DNA of 13,143 nt, from NCBI GenBank assembly GCA_902489925.1, contig CABUBX010000047.1, positions 1 to 13,143 of the forward strand, in the 5' to 3' direction. The notes below the pieces were generated by a model that worked only from the letters and a program-made list of their open reading frames with translations, was not told where the DNA came from and did not search any database. The translations under genes and the position numbers were made by a program. The stretch is from an uncultured Lachnospiraceae bacterium. GTDB lineage: Bacteria; Bacillota; Clostridia; Lachnospirales; Lachnospiraceae. The stretch's first letter is position 1, and each line of letters opens with the position of its first letter. Shown here piece after piece: positions 7,212 to 13,143 of this stretch.

Positions 7212-7239
7212 TTGCTTTTTCTTCTTAATCTGTTACACT
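7212..7239 (+). promoter_or_regulatory. Candidate promoter of the small lipoprotein gene
   Basis: TTGCTT (7212-7217), a 16-base spacer and TACACT (7234-7239) preceded by TGT, which makes an extended -10. It lies 43 bases before the TTG start and is divergent from the ksgA promoter; the two -35 boxes are only about 24 bases apart. Confidence 0.6.
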
Positions 7240-7281
7240 GATATTAATTAACGTCTATGCAGACACAAAGGAGGTTTCCCA

Positions 7282-7941
7282 TTGTTCAAGAAAAAATCCA
7301 AATATGTATTGTTCATAACACTTATTTTTTTAATAATCCCGTCTGTTTTATCCGGCTGTGCCCGATTCGACAAGACAGCCTATGTGCAGGCCGCCCTCGA
7401 TTCAATCTACAAAGGCGACCATCTGAAGTTTTCGGAAATTACCGGCACAGATATCGCCACGCTCGAAACAAATTATTCCGAGGCTGTCAGCGCTGAAACC
7501 GATTCTTTTTTAAACTATATCGGTATTGGGGACTATGCGGATATGGTCAGTGCCGATGTCAAAAAGGAAATTTCCTATTTGCTCAAACAAATTTACAAAC
7601 ATACAAGCTATTCTGTAGGTGAACAAGACAGCAGCGGCAATATTCCAGTAAAGCTGCTTCCTGTGTCTTTATACTCACTTTCCGGTGATAAAATTACGGC
7701 TTATATGCAGGATTTCTTTGACAAAAATGATAAGGGCGAATTTGCCTCCCTAAGTGACGAGGAATTTTACAGCCGCTATGCCAAGGGAATCTTGGATATT
7801 GTTTCCGGCTCATTAAGCTCAATCAGCTATTCCAACGAGGTTACGGTTTCAGTGACAATTACCCGTGACGGCACTGCCTACAGCATTTCACCGGAGTCCT
7901 TCGCAGAAATTGATAAAGTTATTTTGGATTATACAATGTAA
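7282..7941 (+). CDS. Small secreted lipoprotein of unknown function (DUF5105-like)
   Basis: A 219-residue protein starting with TTG; a strong AAAGGAGG site (7267-7274) seven bases upstream supports that start. The N-terminus is a lipoprotein signal: basic FKKKSK, a hydrophobic stretch, and lipobox LSGC with C26 as the lipidated cysteine. The mature part begins with YVQAALDSIYKGDHLKFSEITG. Together with KQIYKHTSYSVGE this resembles, from memory, the Firmicutes lipoproteins grouped as DUF5105; that assignment is tentative. The rest is charged and serine-rich with alternating helix-like and strand-like segments and no catalytic motif I recognise. It would be anchored on the outer face of the membrane. 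The gene is alone, divergent from ksgA, and ends in a hairpin shared with the convergent histidine kinase gene. No function can be assigned. Confidence 0.82.
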   Translation: MFKKKSKYVLFITLIFLIIPSVLSGCARFDKTAYVQAALDSIYKGDHLKFSEITGTDIATLETNYSEAVSAETDSFLNYIGIGDYADMVSADVKKEISYLLKQIYKHTSYSVGEQDSSGNIPVKLLPVSLYSLSGDKITAYMQDFFDKNDKGEFASLSDEEFYSRYAKGILDIVSGSLSSISYSNEVTVSVTITRDGTAYSISPESFAEIDKVILDYTM

Positions 7942-7970
7942 AAAAGTGTGCAAAAGCACACTTTTTTACA
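7937..7970. terminator. Bidirectional intrinsic terminator
   Basis: A perfect 15-bp stem (7937-7951 with 7956-7970) with an AAAA/TTTT loop; the core is GTGTGC/GCACAC flanked by six A's on one side and six T's on the other. It includes the stop codon of the + strand lipoprotein gene and abuts the stop codon of the - strand kinase gene at 7971, so one hairpin serves both convergent units. Confidence 0.93.
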
Positions 7971-8876
7971 TTAAGCCTTTTTCATCTCCAGACGCATTTT
8001 AAGCATCCCCTCACTGTAGGAGGCTTCAATTTTTCCACCCATCTGAGTCACAAACTGCCGCACGATTGCAAGCCCCAATCCCGTATTTTGGCCGCTTCGC
8101 ATACGGTCGGTTGTAAAAAACCGATTAAATAAAACCCGAAGCTCATCTTCGCTGATTTCATCACTTTTATTTCCAATTTCTGTAATAATTGTTTTCTCCG
8201 AAGCATAAAGCTTAACGCTTAAATAATCCCGGCCGTGTTTTAATACATTCTGAATTAAGTTGGCATAAACCCTGCTCATTGCCTTGGCGTCTGCCATTGC
8301 CAAAAGTTTCTCCGAAGCTATCTCCACGTCAACCTGAAAATGACTGTTTTCAAGCGCATCATATTCATCGGCAATTGCCTGACTCATCAAAACACTCAAA
8401 TCAACAGCCTCCATGCAAAACTCATATTCGCTGCCTTCAAGCCGTGACAAATCATAAAACTGGGAAATGAGATTTTTAAGTCTCTGAGCCTTATTGTCAA
8501 TAATATCCAAATATTCTTTGATGTGTATATCCTCGCCTGCAGCATATTCTCTTTTCACAAGCTGGACATAACCCAAAATACTTGTCAGAGGCGTTCTCAA
8601 ATCATGGGAAATATTGGATATCTGATGCTTGAAATCCACATCCCTTCTTTGCAGCTCTACCTGCTTTTCCTGACAAACTTCAATATAATGATTTATCGTT
8701 TCCAAAAGTGCCTCCAGCGCTTTATCCGGCACCCTCAAAAGTATTCTGTGACGGCCGCCCTTTTCACAGACTTCTCGGATATCTTCATTTAAACCGCGTA
8801 TATGACGGCGCTGCCCGATATAAAGCACCGTCATCACAGACGCCCACAGCAGAGCAAGCACACATATGACAGTCAT
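7971..8876 (-). CDS. Short membrane sensor histidine kinase
   Basis: A 301-residue kinase, the likely partner of the response regulator at 10776-11480. It has one N-terminal membrane span (about residues 2-20), then RRHIRGL and a cytoplasmic linker, and no extracytoplasmic sensor domain. The HisKA dimerisation domain has ISNISHDLRTPLTS with H91 as phospho-acceptor. The HATPase domain has the N-box NLIQNVLKH (206-214, N210), an F-box-like NRFFTTDR and the G2 box NTGLGLAI (264-271). The usual DxGxG is replaced by EIGNKSDE, a change seen in other peptide-responsive kinases. I chose the ATG at 8876 because GAAGGGGGG lies just upstream; the in-frame GTG at 8912 lies inside a hairpin. Having no sensor domain of its own, it may read the state of the adjacent ABC transporter. 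That is inference. Confidence 0.93.
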   Translation of the reverse strand: MTVICVLALLWASVMTVLYIGQRRHIRGLNEDIREVCEKGGRHRILLRVPDKALEALLETINHYIEVCQEKQVELQRRDVDFKHQISNISHDLRTPLTSILGYVQLVKREYAAGEDIHIKEYLDIIDNKAQRLKNLISQFYDLSRLEGSEYEFCMEAVDLSVLMSQAIADEYDALENSHFQVDVEIASEKLLAMADAKAMSRVYANLIQNVLKHGRDYLSVKLYASEKTIITEIGNKSDEISEDELRVLFNRFFTTDRMRSGQNTGLGLAIVRQFVTQMGGKIEASYSEGMLKMRLEMKKA

Positions 8877-8898
8877 CGCAATCCCCCCTTCCAATGCT

Positions 8899-8926
8899 AA
8901 AAGCGGCGGCACAAAACGTACCGCCG
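8899..8926 (-). terminator. Intercistronic hairpin, probable attenuator between permease and kinase genes
   Basis: On the minus strand CGGCGGTAC (8926-8918) pairs with GTGCCGCCG (8912-8904) over nine base pairs around a 5-base loop, followed by CTTTT. It looks like a weak intrinsic terminator placed between the permease stop codon and the kinase ribosome-binding site, and may lower kinase expression relative to the transporter. Confidence 0.65.
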
Positions 8927-8933
8927 ATATTTA

Positions 8934-9704
8934 TCACTTAATTTCCTTTTTTCTAAAGCACAGCCATCCCAAAAGCGCAAAAATTACAAAGAAGCATACG
9001 CCGTCAACCCAAAATTCTCCGGCCAGCGAAGAAACCTGTGAAATATCATTAAGGCTCTGAACAGCCTGAGCTTTTTTAATCGGCAGCAGCTCTGCGATTT
9101 TATAGAAAATTTCCTTCTCTGTAATATAGTAAAGCATTGTGAGAAATGACGGCAGCACTGCCGTATAAGCAAAAGCGACAACTGCGCCGAAAGTAGCGTT
9201 TTTAATATTAAACCACAAAGCAACGCAAATTGCAACCTGGCTGAGCCATAACGGTATAAGTACGCCCACCGCCTTAAAGAAATAACCTGTATAGGCAAGG
9301 TCTGTGTCCTCCGGTCTGAAAAATATCCAACAGGTAACTACACAAAATACCGCAATAATCAGCGCCAGTACAATCATAACAATAGACGCCGCAATCAGCC
9401 TTGCAAAATAAATCTGTCCTCTCGTATAACCAAAAGCAACTGAATTTTTCAGTGTCCCTTGCTTATATTCCTCCGAAAAAACCATATCCGTCGTAATAAT
9501 TGCAAGATACATCCCCAAAATCAGACAAATCGTATAAACACACAAAATTTCACTCCGAGTCATCACCTGAAAGCCCATAGAGCTCTGAACGACCGACATC
9601 ATAATCGTGAAAAGTAAAATAATTCCGGCACACACTCCAAGAAATATTTTTGTATATGCCCGCTTTCGACATTTATAAAGCTCTGCCTTGACTAAATTAA
9701 GCAT
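8934..9704 (-). CDS. ABC-2 type permease of a BcrAB/LanFEG-like exporter
   Basis: A 256-residue hydrophobic protein with about six membrane spans (roughly residues 20-38, 54-74, 105-130, 147-168, 172-195 and 230-250). The cytoplasmic FSEEYKQGTLKNSVAFGYTRGQIY between spans 2 and 3 is the family's coupling-helix motif. It ends in a basic KKEIK tail. The ATG at 9704 is supported by GGAGG eight bases upstream; a TTG at 9719 would extend the frame but precedes that site. The gene overlaps the ATPase gene by eight bases, so the two subunits are translationally coupled. Members of this type protect cells from bacitracin, lantibiotics or other envelope-active peptides, often under an adjacent two-component system as here. 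The substrate is not determinable. Confidence 0.88.
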   Translation of the reverse strand: MLNLVKAELYKCRKRAYTKIFLGVCAGIILLFTIMMSVVQSSMGFQVMTRSEILCVYTICLILGMYLAIITTDMVFSEEYKQGTLKNSVAFGYTRGQIYFARLIAASIVMIVLALIIAVFCVVTCWIFFRPEDTDLAYTGYFFKAVGVLIPLWLSQVAICVALWFNIKNATFGAVVAFAYTAVLPSFLTMLYYITEKEIFYKIAELLPIKKAQAVQSLNDISQVSSLAGEFWVDGVCFFVIFALLGWLCFRKKEIK

Positions 9705-10620
9705 TTTGTCCGCCTCCAATCAATTCGATAAAGTAGTCTTCAAGATTTGTCTGTGTTTCCTTGATGCCAAACAGACGGACGTTATTTTTCACAAGCGTCT
9801 CCGCAATCACATCCGGCTGGCCAAGCAGTTCATAGACACGAACAATATTTCCGGGAAGCACCTCATAGCTCACACAGCCGAGCGACTGTTCAAGCACTGC
9901 CGACGCCTTCTCCGCAGAATCAACCTTTAACTCTATGTGCTCACGGCTAATGGCCGAAAGCTCTTTTTCTGAAATATCCTGAATAATCTTTCCGCTATCC
10001 ATAAATGTGTAATGTGTCGCAAGATTCTGAAGCTCTGCCAAAATATGGCTTGAAATCAAAATCGTCACATCATATTCACGATTCATTTTCAAAAGAATAT
10101 TTCTGAATTGCACAATACCCTCCGGGTCCAGACCGTTGACGGGCTCATCGAGAATCAAAAGCTCGGGGTGGTTCATCAGTGCAAGGGCAAGACCGAGGCG
10201 CTGCTTCATACCGAGTGAAAAATTCTTAAACTTTTTCTTGTCCGCATGGGACAATTCAACCATCTCAAGCACCTCATCCACACAGCCGCTGCCGGCAATT
10301 CCCCGCTGACGCCTGTAATATTCAAGATTTTCCCGCGCAGATAAAAACGGATAAAAGCTTGGGATTTCAATCATCGTCCCCGTGCGGCGGCGCATCTTAT
10401 TCAATCCCGCCGGTGTCCCTTCGCCAAACAGCGAAACCTCACCCTGCTCACCGATTGTCTGATTTGAAAGCACGCGCATCAGCGTTGTCTTTCCCGCACC
10501 GTTCTTTCCGACAAGACCGTAAATCTGTCCTTTAGGCACACGCAGGGATACATTATCCAGTGCCTTTAGTTTTCCGTATGTTTTTGTCAGATTCCTGACT
10601 TCTATCACATAACTGTCCAT
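9697..10620 (-). CDS. ABC transporter ATP-binding protein, BcrA/LanF-like
   Basis: A 307-residue ATPase. The nucleotide-binding domain fills residues 1-215, with Walker A GKNGAGKT (38-45), signature FSLGM (134-138), Walker B LLILDEP (154-160), D-loop NGLDP and switch histidine in SSHIL. Where most ABC ATPases have a Q-loop, this one reads GTMIEIPSFYPFLSARENL, with E85 at or near the Q position. That is the E-loop variant known from lantibiotic-immunity LanF and BcrA-type proteins. A C-terminal extension of about 90 residues follows, usual for BcrA relatives. The ATG at 10620 has GAAAGGA upstream. Together with the permease it would form an exporter removing envelope-active peptides. It lies directly downstream of phased repeats that look like a response-regulator operator. 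Confidence 0.93.
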   Translation of the reverse strand: MDSYVIEVRNLTKTYGKLKALDNVSLRVPKGQIYGLVGKNGAGKTTLMRVLSNQTIGEQGEVSLFGEGTPAGLNKMRRRTGTMIEIPSFYPFLSARENLEYYRRQRGIAGSGCVDEVLEMVELSHADKKKFKNFSLGMKQRLGLALALMNHPELLILDEPVNGLDPEGIVQFRNILLKMNREYDVTILISSHILAELQNLATHYTFMDSGKIIQDISEKELSAISREHIELKVDSAEKASAVLEQSLGCVSYEVLPGNIVRVYELLGQPDVIAETLVKNNVRLFGIKETQTNLEDYFIELIGGGQNA

Positions 10621-10672
10621 ACCTATTCATCCTTTCAAAATATAACTTGCTTTCATCAATGTTGATGATGTT

Positions 10673-10678
10673 ATTGTA
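10673..10678 (-). promoter_or_regulatory. -10 box of the ABC-kinase operon
   Basis: The minus strand reads TACAAT, 52 bases before the ATPase start codon. The -35 position (about 10696-10701, AAGCTT) does not resemble TTGACA and falls within the 11-bp-spaced repeats, suggesting an activator-dependent promoter. Confidence 0.65.
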
Positions 10679-10680
10679 GC

Positions 10681-10720
10681 GTCAAAGTTCCAAGAAAGCT
10701 TTATGAAAATATAAAGAAAG
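10681..10720 (-). promoter_or_regulatory. Candidate response-regulator operator: four 7-bp repeats with 11-bp period
   Basis: On the minus strand the heptamers CTTTCTT (10720-10714), TTTTCAT (10709-10703), CTTTCTT (10698-10692) and CTTTGAC (10687-10681) recur at exactly 11-bp steps, separated by 4-bp spacers. OmpR/PhoB-family regulators bind such tandem half-sites head to tail on one face of the helix, typically overlapping -35. The array ends two bases before the -10 box, and the gene for an OmpR-type regulator ends 56 bases upstream. Confidence 0.72.
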
Positions 10721-10769
10721 TTTAAAGCCGCCTCACAGCTCGCTGCATATGCAGCGGCCATGAAGCGGC
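10721..10769 (-). terminator. Putative terminator after the response regulator gene
   Basis: On the minus strand GCCGCTTC (10769-10762) can pair with GAGGCGGC (10734-10727) over eight base pairs including one G-U, enclosing a perfect 16-bp palindrome (10741-10756, CGCTGCATATGCAGCG). It is followed by TTTAAACTTT, a weak T-tract. It begins seven bases after the response-regulator stop codon and may separate that unit, partly or fully, from the ABC operon. Confidence 0.5.
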
Positions 10770-10775
10770 CATCAT

Positions 10776-11480
10776 TTACATTGCCATCTTAAAACCAATA
10801 CCCCACACGGTTTTTATATATTCTGTCTCTTTATCCGCCTTTGCCAGCTTCTGTCTCAAATTGCTCACATGGACATTAACCGTATTATCCTCGCCGAAAT
10901 AATATTCGCCCCAAATAGCGGTAAAAAGATTTTCCCGTGTAAAAACCTTTTTCGGATAGCGCATCATCAATTCAAGAATATCAAATTCCTTCACTGTCAG
11001 CGTAACTTCCTTACCGTCAATAATAACCTGGCGCGTCTCATGATTTAATGTAAGATTTTTAAAACTGAGCACCCTCTGCTCTGACAAACCGGATACATTC
11101 TCATCTTCTGCCGATGTCCGGCAGCGGCGAAGCACTGCCTCAACTCTCGCCAAAACCTCATCAATCTCAAAAGGCTTCATCATAAAATCATCAGCCCCAA
11201 GACGAAGGACATTGACTCTGTCAGCCACCTCCTGCTTTGCGGAAATCACGATGACCGGCGTCTTTATGCCCCGGCGGCGCATATCGGCAATAACCTCCTC
11301 ACCTGTCATTCCCGGAAGCATCAAATCAAGCAGCACTAAATCAAATTTTCGCTGTGACAGCCACATCACAGCCTCTGTGCCCGAAAAAGCACTTGTCGTC
11401 TTGTAATCCGAAAGAATCGTCGCCAGTAATCTGTTGACATCATTCTCATCCTCAACAATTAATATCTGTTCTTCTCTCAC
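10776..11480 (-). CDS. OmpR/PhoB-family response regulator
   Basis: A 234-residue two-domain regulator. The receiver domain (1-115) has the acidic pocket E10-D11, the phospho-acceptor D52 in LVLLDLMLPG, the switch serine in VIVISAK and the conserved lysine in MMKPF. The C-terminal winged helix (about 130-234) shows LTVKEFDILELMM, FTRENLFTAIWG, the recognition-helix region DNTVNVHVSNLRQKL and the terminal YIKTVWGIGFKM. The start is GTG at 11480, supported by AGGAG eight bases upstream, which lies inside the end of the preceding lipoprotein gene; only three bases separate the two genes, so translation is probably coupled. Its likely kinase partner is encoded downstream, at 7971-8876, on the far side of the ABC genes. 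Its likely target is the 11-bp-phased repeat array at 10681-10720. Partner and target are inferred. Confidence 0.95.
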   Translation of the reverse strand: MREEQILIVEDENDVNRLLATILSDYKTTSAFSGTEAVMWLSQRKFDLVLLDLMLPGMTGEEVIADMRRRGIKTPVIVISAKQEVADRVNVLRLGADDFMMKPFEIDEVLARVEAVLRRCRTSAEDENVSGLSEQRVLSFKNLTLNHETRQVIIDGKEVTLTVKEFDILELMMRYPKKVFTRENLFTAIWGEYYFGEDNTVNVHVSNLRQKLAKADKETEYIKTVWGIGFKMAM

Positions 11481-11483
11481 CGC

Positions 11484-12608
11484 TTATTCTCCTGTCTTTT
11501 CTGTCACCTTTGCCGTCTCCATCATCAGCTCTGTCACCCGCTTTAGCGTCAGCTCTGCCTTGATGTCATCCTCCGAATAGTATTCTTTAAGCTGGCTGAT
11601 ATCCGTATAGCCAAACCACTCGGCAGCCTCCTTTAAATCTTCATCGGACAGCTTATCAATTGCGATGCCCTCCTGCTTGGCAACCACCCTCGAAATGACT
11701 GACTTTTTCGCCGATTTTTCAATTTCATCAGCAATCTGCTGATTATAATCTTCAATACTTATGCCCATATAGGCTTCGACATATTCCTCCAGCGTCATAT
11801 TTTCAAGCTTTGCACTTTCCTCATCATTTTTCTTATAGACTTCCTCTTTCGCTTTAAGCAAATCCTCCGGATAATTCTCAATGGCTGTATCGGCAATTAC
11901 CTTATCCCACACGGCCTGCTGCGCCAGCAATTCCTTTTGGGCATCGACACCTTTTTGAAGATTTTCTTTGAGATAGGCACGAAACTCGCCGACATTGCTG
12001 CATTCCCCGCCGGAAAGTTCCTTGGCGTAATCATCGTTAAGCTCAGCCCTGCCTTCCTCTAAAATAGCTTTCACAGTCACCTTATAGACTGCACTTTTTC
12101 CCGCCAGCGCTTCATTAGGATAGCTGTCCGGATAAGTCACTGAAATTTCAGCCGCTTCGCCCGGCATCACACCGATTAATTGCTTCTCCGCACCGTCAAA
12201 AAAGACGCCCGAACCGATTAAAATATTATAATCACTCTCTGATTCCCCTGAAATCGCCTGATTATCCATATAGCCTTCATAATCCACTTTTACAAGGTCT
12301 CCGTCGGCTACCGCTCTGTCTGTCACCTCTGTCTGAGTTGTCCCGTTAGTCACAAGAGAATTTAGTTGATTTTCCACTTCTTCATCTGTAATATCTGCCA
12401 TAGCCTCAATGGTAACTTCCACATTTTTGTAATTTCCAAGCGTTATCTTCAAATCTTCCAACTCAGGCTCTTTCACCGAATCTATATTTACATCAGTCTC
12501 TGTCTCCTTGCCGTCTTCACCGACATTTTTTGTATCGTTCTTAGAACAGCCTCCAAGCATCGCCGCCGTCATCAGCATACATAAGCCTGTCACAAATACT
12601 TTTTTCAT
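11484..12608 (-). CDS. Trigger-factor-like FKBP-type peptidyl-prolyl isomerase lipoprotein
   Basis: A 374-residue predicted lipoprotein. The signal peptide ends in lipobox LGGC with C21 as the lipidated cysteine, followed by an acidic linker (about 22-55). Residues 60-98 resemble the segment leading into the trigger factor PPIase domain (EVTIEAMADITDEEVENQL). An FKBP domain spans about 100-183, with GDLVKVDYEGYMDN, IGSGVFFDGAEKQLIGVMPGE and a final YKVTVKAI. Residues 186-365 are charged and helical, like the trigger factor chaperone arms. The ribosome-binding domain with its GFRxGxxP motif is absent, so it should act on proteins outside the membrane, in a role like PrsA. It lies 27 bases after tatD and three bases before the response-regulator gene. 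The start is ATG with GGAGG six bases upstream. The fold is well supported; clients are unknown. Confidence 0.9.
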   Translation of the reverse strand: MKKVFVTGLCMLMTAAMLGGCSKNDTKNVGEDGKETETDVNIDSVKEPELEDLKITLGNYKNVEVTIEAMADITDEEVENQLNSLVTNGTTQTEVTDRAVADGDLVKVDYEGYMDNQAISGESESDYNILIGSGVFFDGAEKQLIGVMPGEAAEISVTYPDSYPNEALAGKSAVYKVTVKAILEEGRAELNDDYAKELSGGECSNVGEFRAYLKENLQKGVDAQKELLAQQAVWDKVIADTAIENYPEDLLKAKEEVYKKNDEESAKLENMTLEEYVEAYMGISIEDYNQQIADEIEKSAKKSVISRVVAKQEGIAIDKLSDEDLKEAAEWFGYTDISQLKEYYSEDDIKAELTLKRVTELMMETAKVTEKTGE

Positions 12609-12635
12609 AGTCTACCTCCGCTTTGCTATAAATTA

Positions 12636-13143
12636 TCAGATACCATACATAGACATCGCATTTTTACATGTAATATCTATAACATCCGAAACATCCATAC
12701 CCTTAATTTGGGCAATAGCCTCTGCCACATATTTAAGATTTAACGATGAATTTCTTTTCCCCCGGTTTGGTACCGGTGCCAAATACGGGCAGTCTGTTTC
12801 AAGCAGTATACGCTCAATAGGCACAGCCGCCGCCACAGCCTTTACGTTTTTCGCATTGGAAAAAGTGACAACACCGCCAAGGCCAATATAGTAGCCAAGC
12901 TCGACATACACTCTCGCCATTTCTTCGGAATAAGAAAAGCAATGAATCACGCCTCTTGTTCCCTGTCCGTCCTCCGATTTTATAATATCCAGCGTATCTT
13001 TCGCCGCATCTCTTGAATGAACAATGATTGGCAGCCCAACCTCCTTAGCCAGCGCAAGCTGACGTCTGAACCAATACTTTTGACGCTCGCGCACAGCCGT
13101 CTCCTTATCCCAATAATAATCAAGACCGATCTCGCCGACAGCC
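12636..13143 (-). CDS. tatD: TatD-family metal-dependent deoxyribonuclease (N-terminal part beyond the window)
   Basis: The frame stays open to the right edge, so the N-terminus, including the expected HxH metal motif, is outside; about 168 C-terminal residues are visible. Reading in from the edge: AVGEIGLDYYWD (metal-binding glutamate region), FRRQLALAKEVGLPIIVHSRDA (a metal-ligand histidine), GVIHCFSYS (a second one), GYYIGLGGVVTF and ILLETDCPYLAP (catalytic aspartate). All are diagnostic of the TatD hydrolase family (TIM-barrel 3'-5' exonuclease/DNase acting in DNA repair or degradation, also implicated in RNA or D-aminoacyl quality control). It is the first visible gene of a unit continuing into the PPIase lipoprotein and the response regulator. 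A GTG at 13094 lies within the conserved domain and is not the real start. Confidence 0.96.
   Translation of the reverse strand, partial: AVGEIGLDYYWDKETAVRERQKYWFRRQLALAKEVGLPIIVHSRDAAKDTLDIIKSEDGQGTRGVIHCFSYSEEMARVYVELGYYIGLGGVVTFSNAKNVKAVAAAVPIERILLETDCPYLAPVPNRGKRNSSLNLKYVAEAIAQIKGMDVSDVIDITCKNAMSMYGI

Noticed and set aside
8877..8912. GTG start extending the histidine kinase by 12 residues
   Set aside because: The codon lies in a hairpin arm and the extension would cover the strong purine-rich ribosome-binding site of the ATG at 8876.

Overview
The window looks like chromosomal DNA from an anaerobic Clostridia-type Firmicute, most likely Lachnospiraceae-like. The base composition is moderate, Shine-Dalgarno sites are strong (AGGAGG-type), promoters are sigma-A-like, and the gene families present (NatAB-like and BcrAB/LanFEG-like ABC systems, a group II ECF S component, a lipoprotein version of trigger factor, a TatD-associated radical SAM protein) are typical of that group. 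The genus is inference. No rRNA, tRNA, CRISPR array, phage gene or transposase was seen, and no gene-free stretch exceeds 300 bases.

Left part, 1-2926, + strand: a co-directional set made of an AraC-family regulator (5' end outside the window), an ECF transporter S component, a pyridoxamine/pyridoxal-kinase-type gene and a radical SAM gene of the TatD-associated type. This reads as a vitamin B6 (or related pyrimidine) salvage unit under a local AraC regulator, with the radical SAM gene at its end. The radical SAM stop codon lies at the edge of a long hairpin (2920-3041).

Middle part, 3082-7092, - strand: an EamA/DMT exporter; a NatA/NatB-like ABC pair with a clear promoter, a palindrome in its leader and a good terminator; and ksgA/rsmA (16S rRNA dimethyltransferase) with a near-consensus promoter. 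A small lipoprotein gene (7282-7941, + strand, TTG start) is divergent from ksgA and ends in a perfect 15-bp-stem hairpin shared with the convergent kinase gene.

Right part, 7971-13143, - strand: in transcription order tatD (5' part outside the window), a trigger-factor-like PPIase lipoprotein, an OmpR-type response regulator, a BcrA/LanF-like ATPase, a six-helix ABC-2 permease and a short single-membrane-span histidine kinase. The two signalling genes bracket the transporter, as in antimicrobial-peptide detoxification modules. Just upstream of the ATPase gene, four 7-bp direct repeats spaced exactly 11 bp apart abut a TACAAT -10 box that has no good -35. This is the layout expected of an operator for activation by the neighbouring response regulator. 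The most distinctive proposition of the window is this possible envelope-stress/peptide-defence module, in which a secreted foldase-like lipoprotein is translationally coupled to the regulator. Its ligand and the role of the lipoprotein are unknown.
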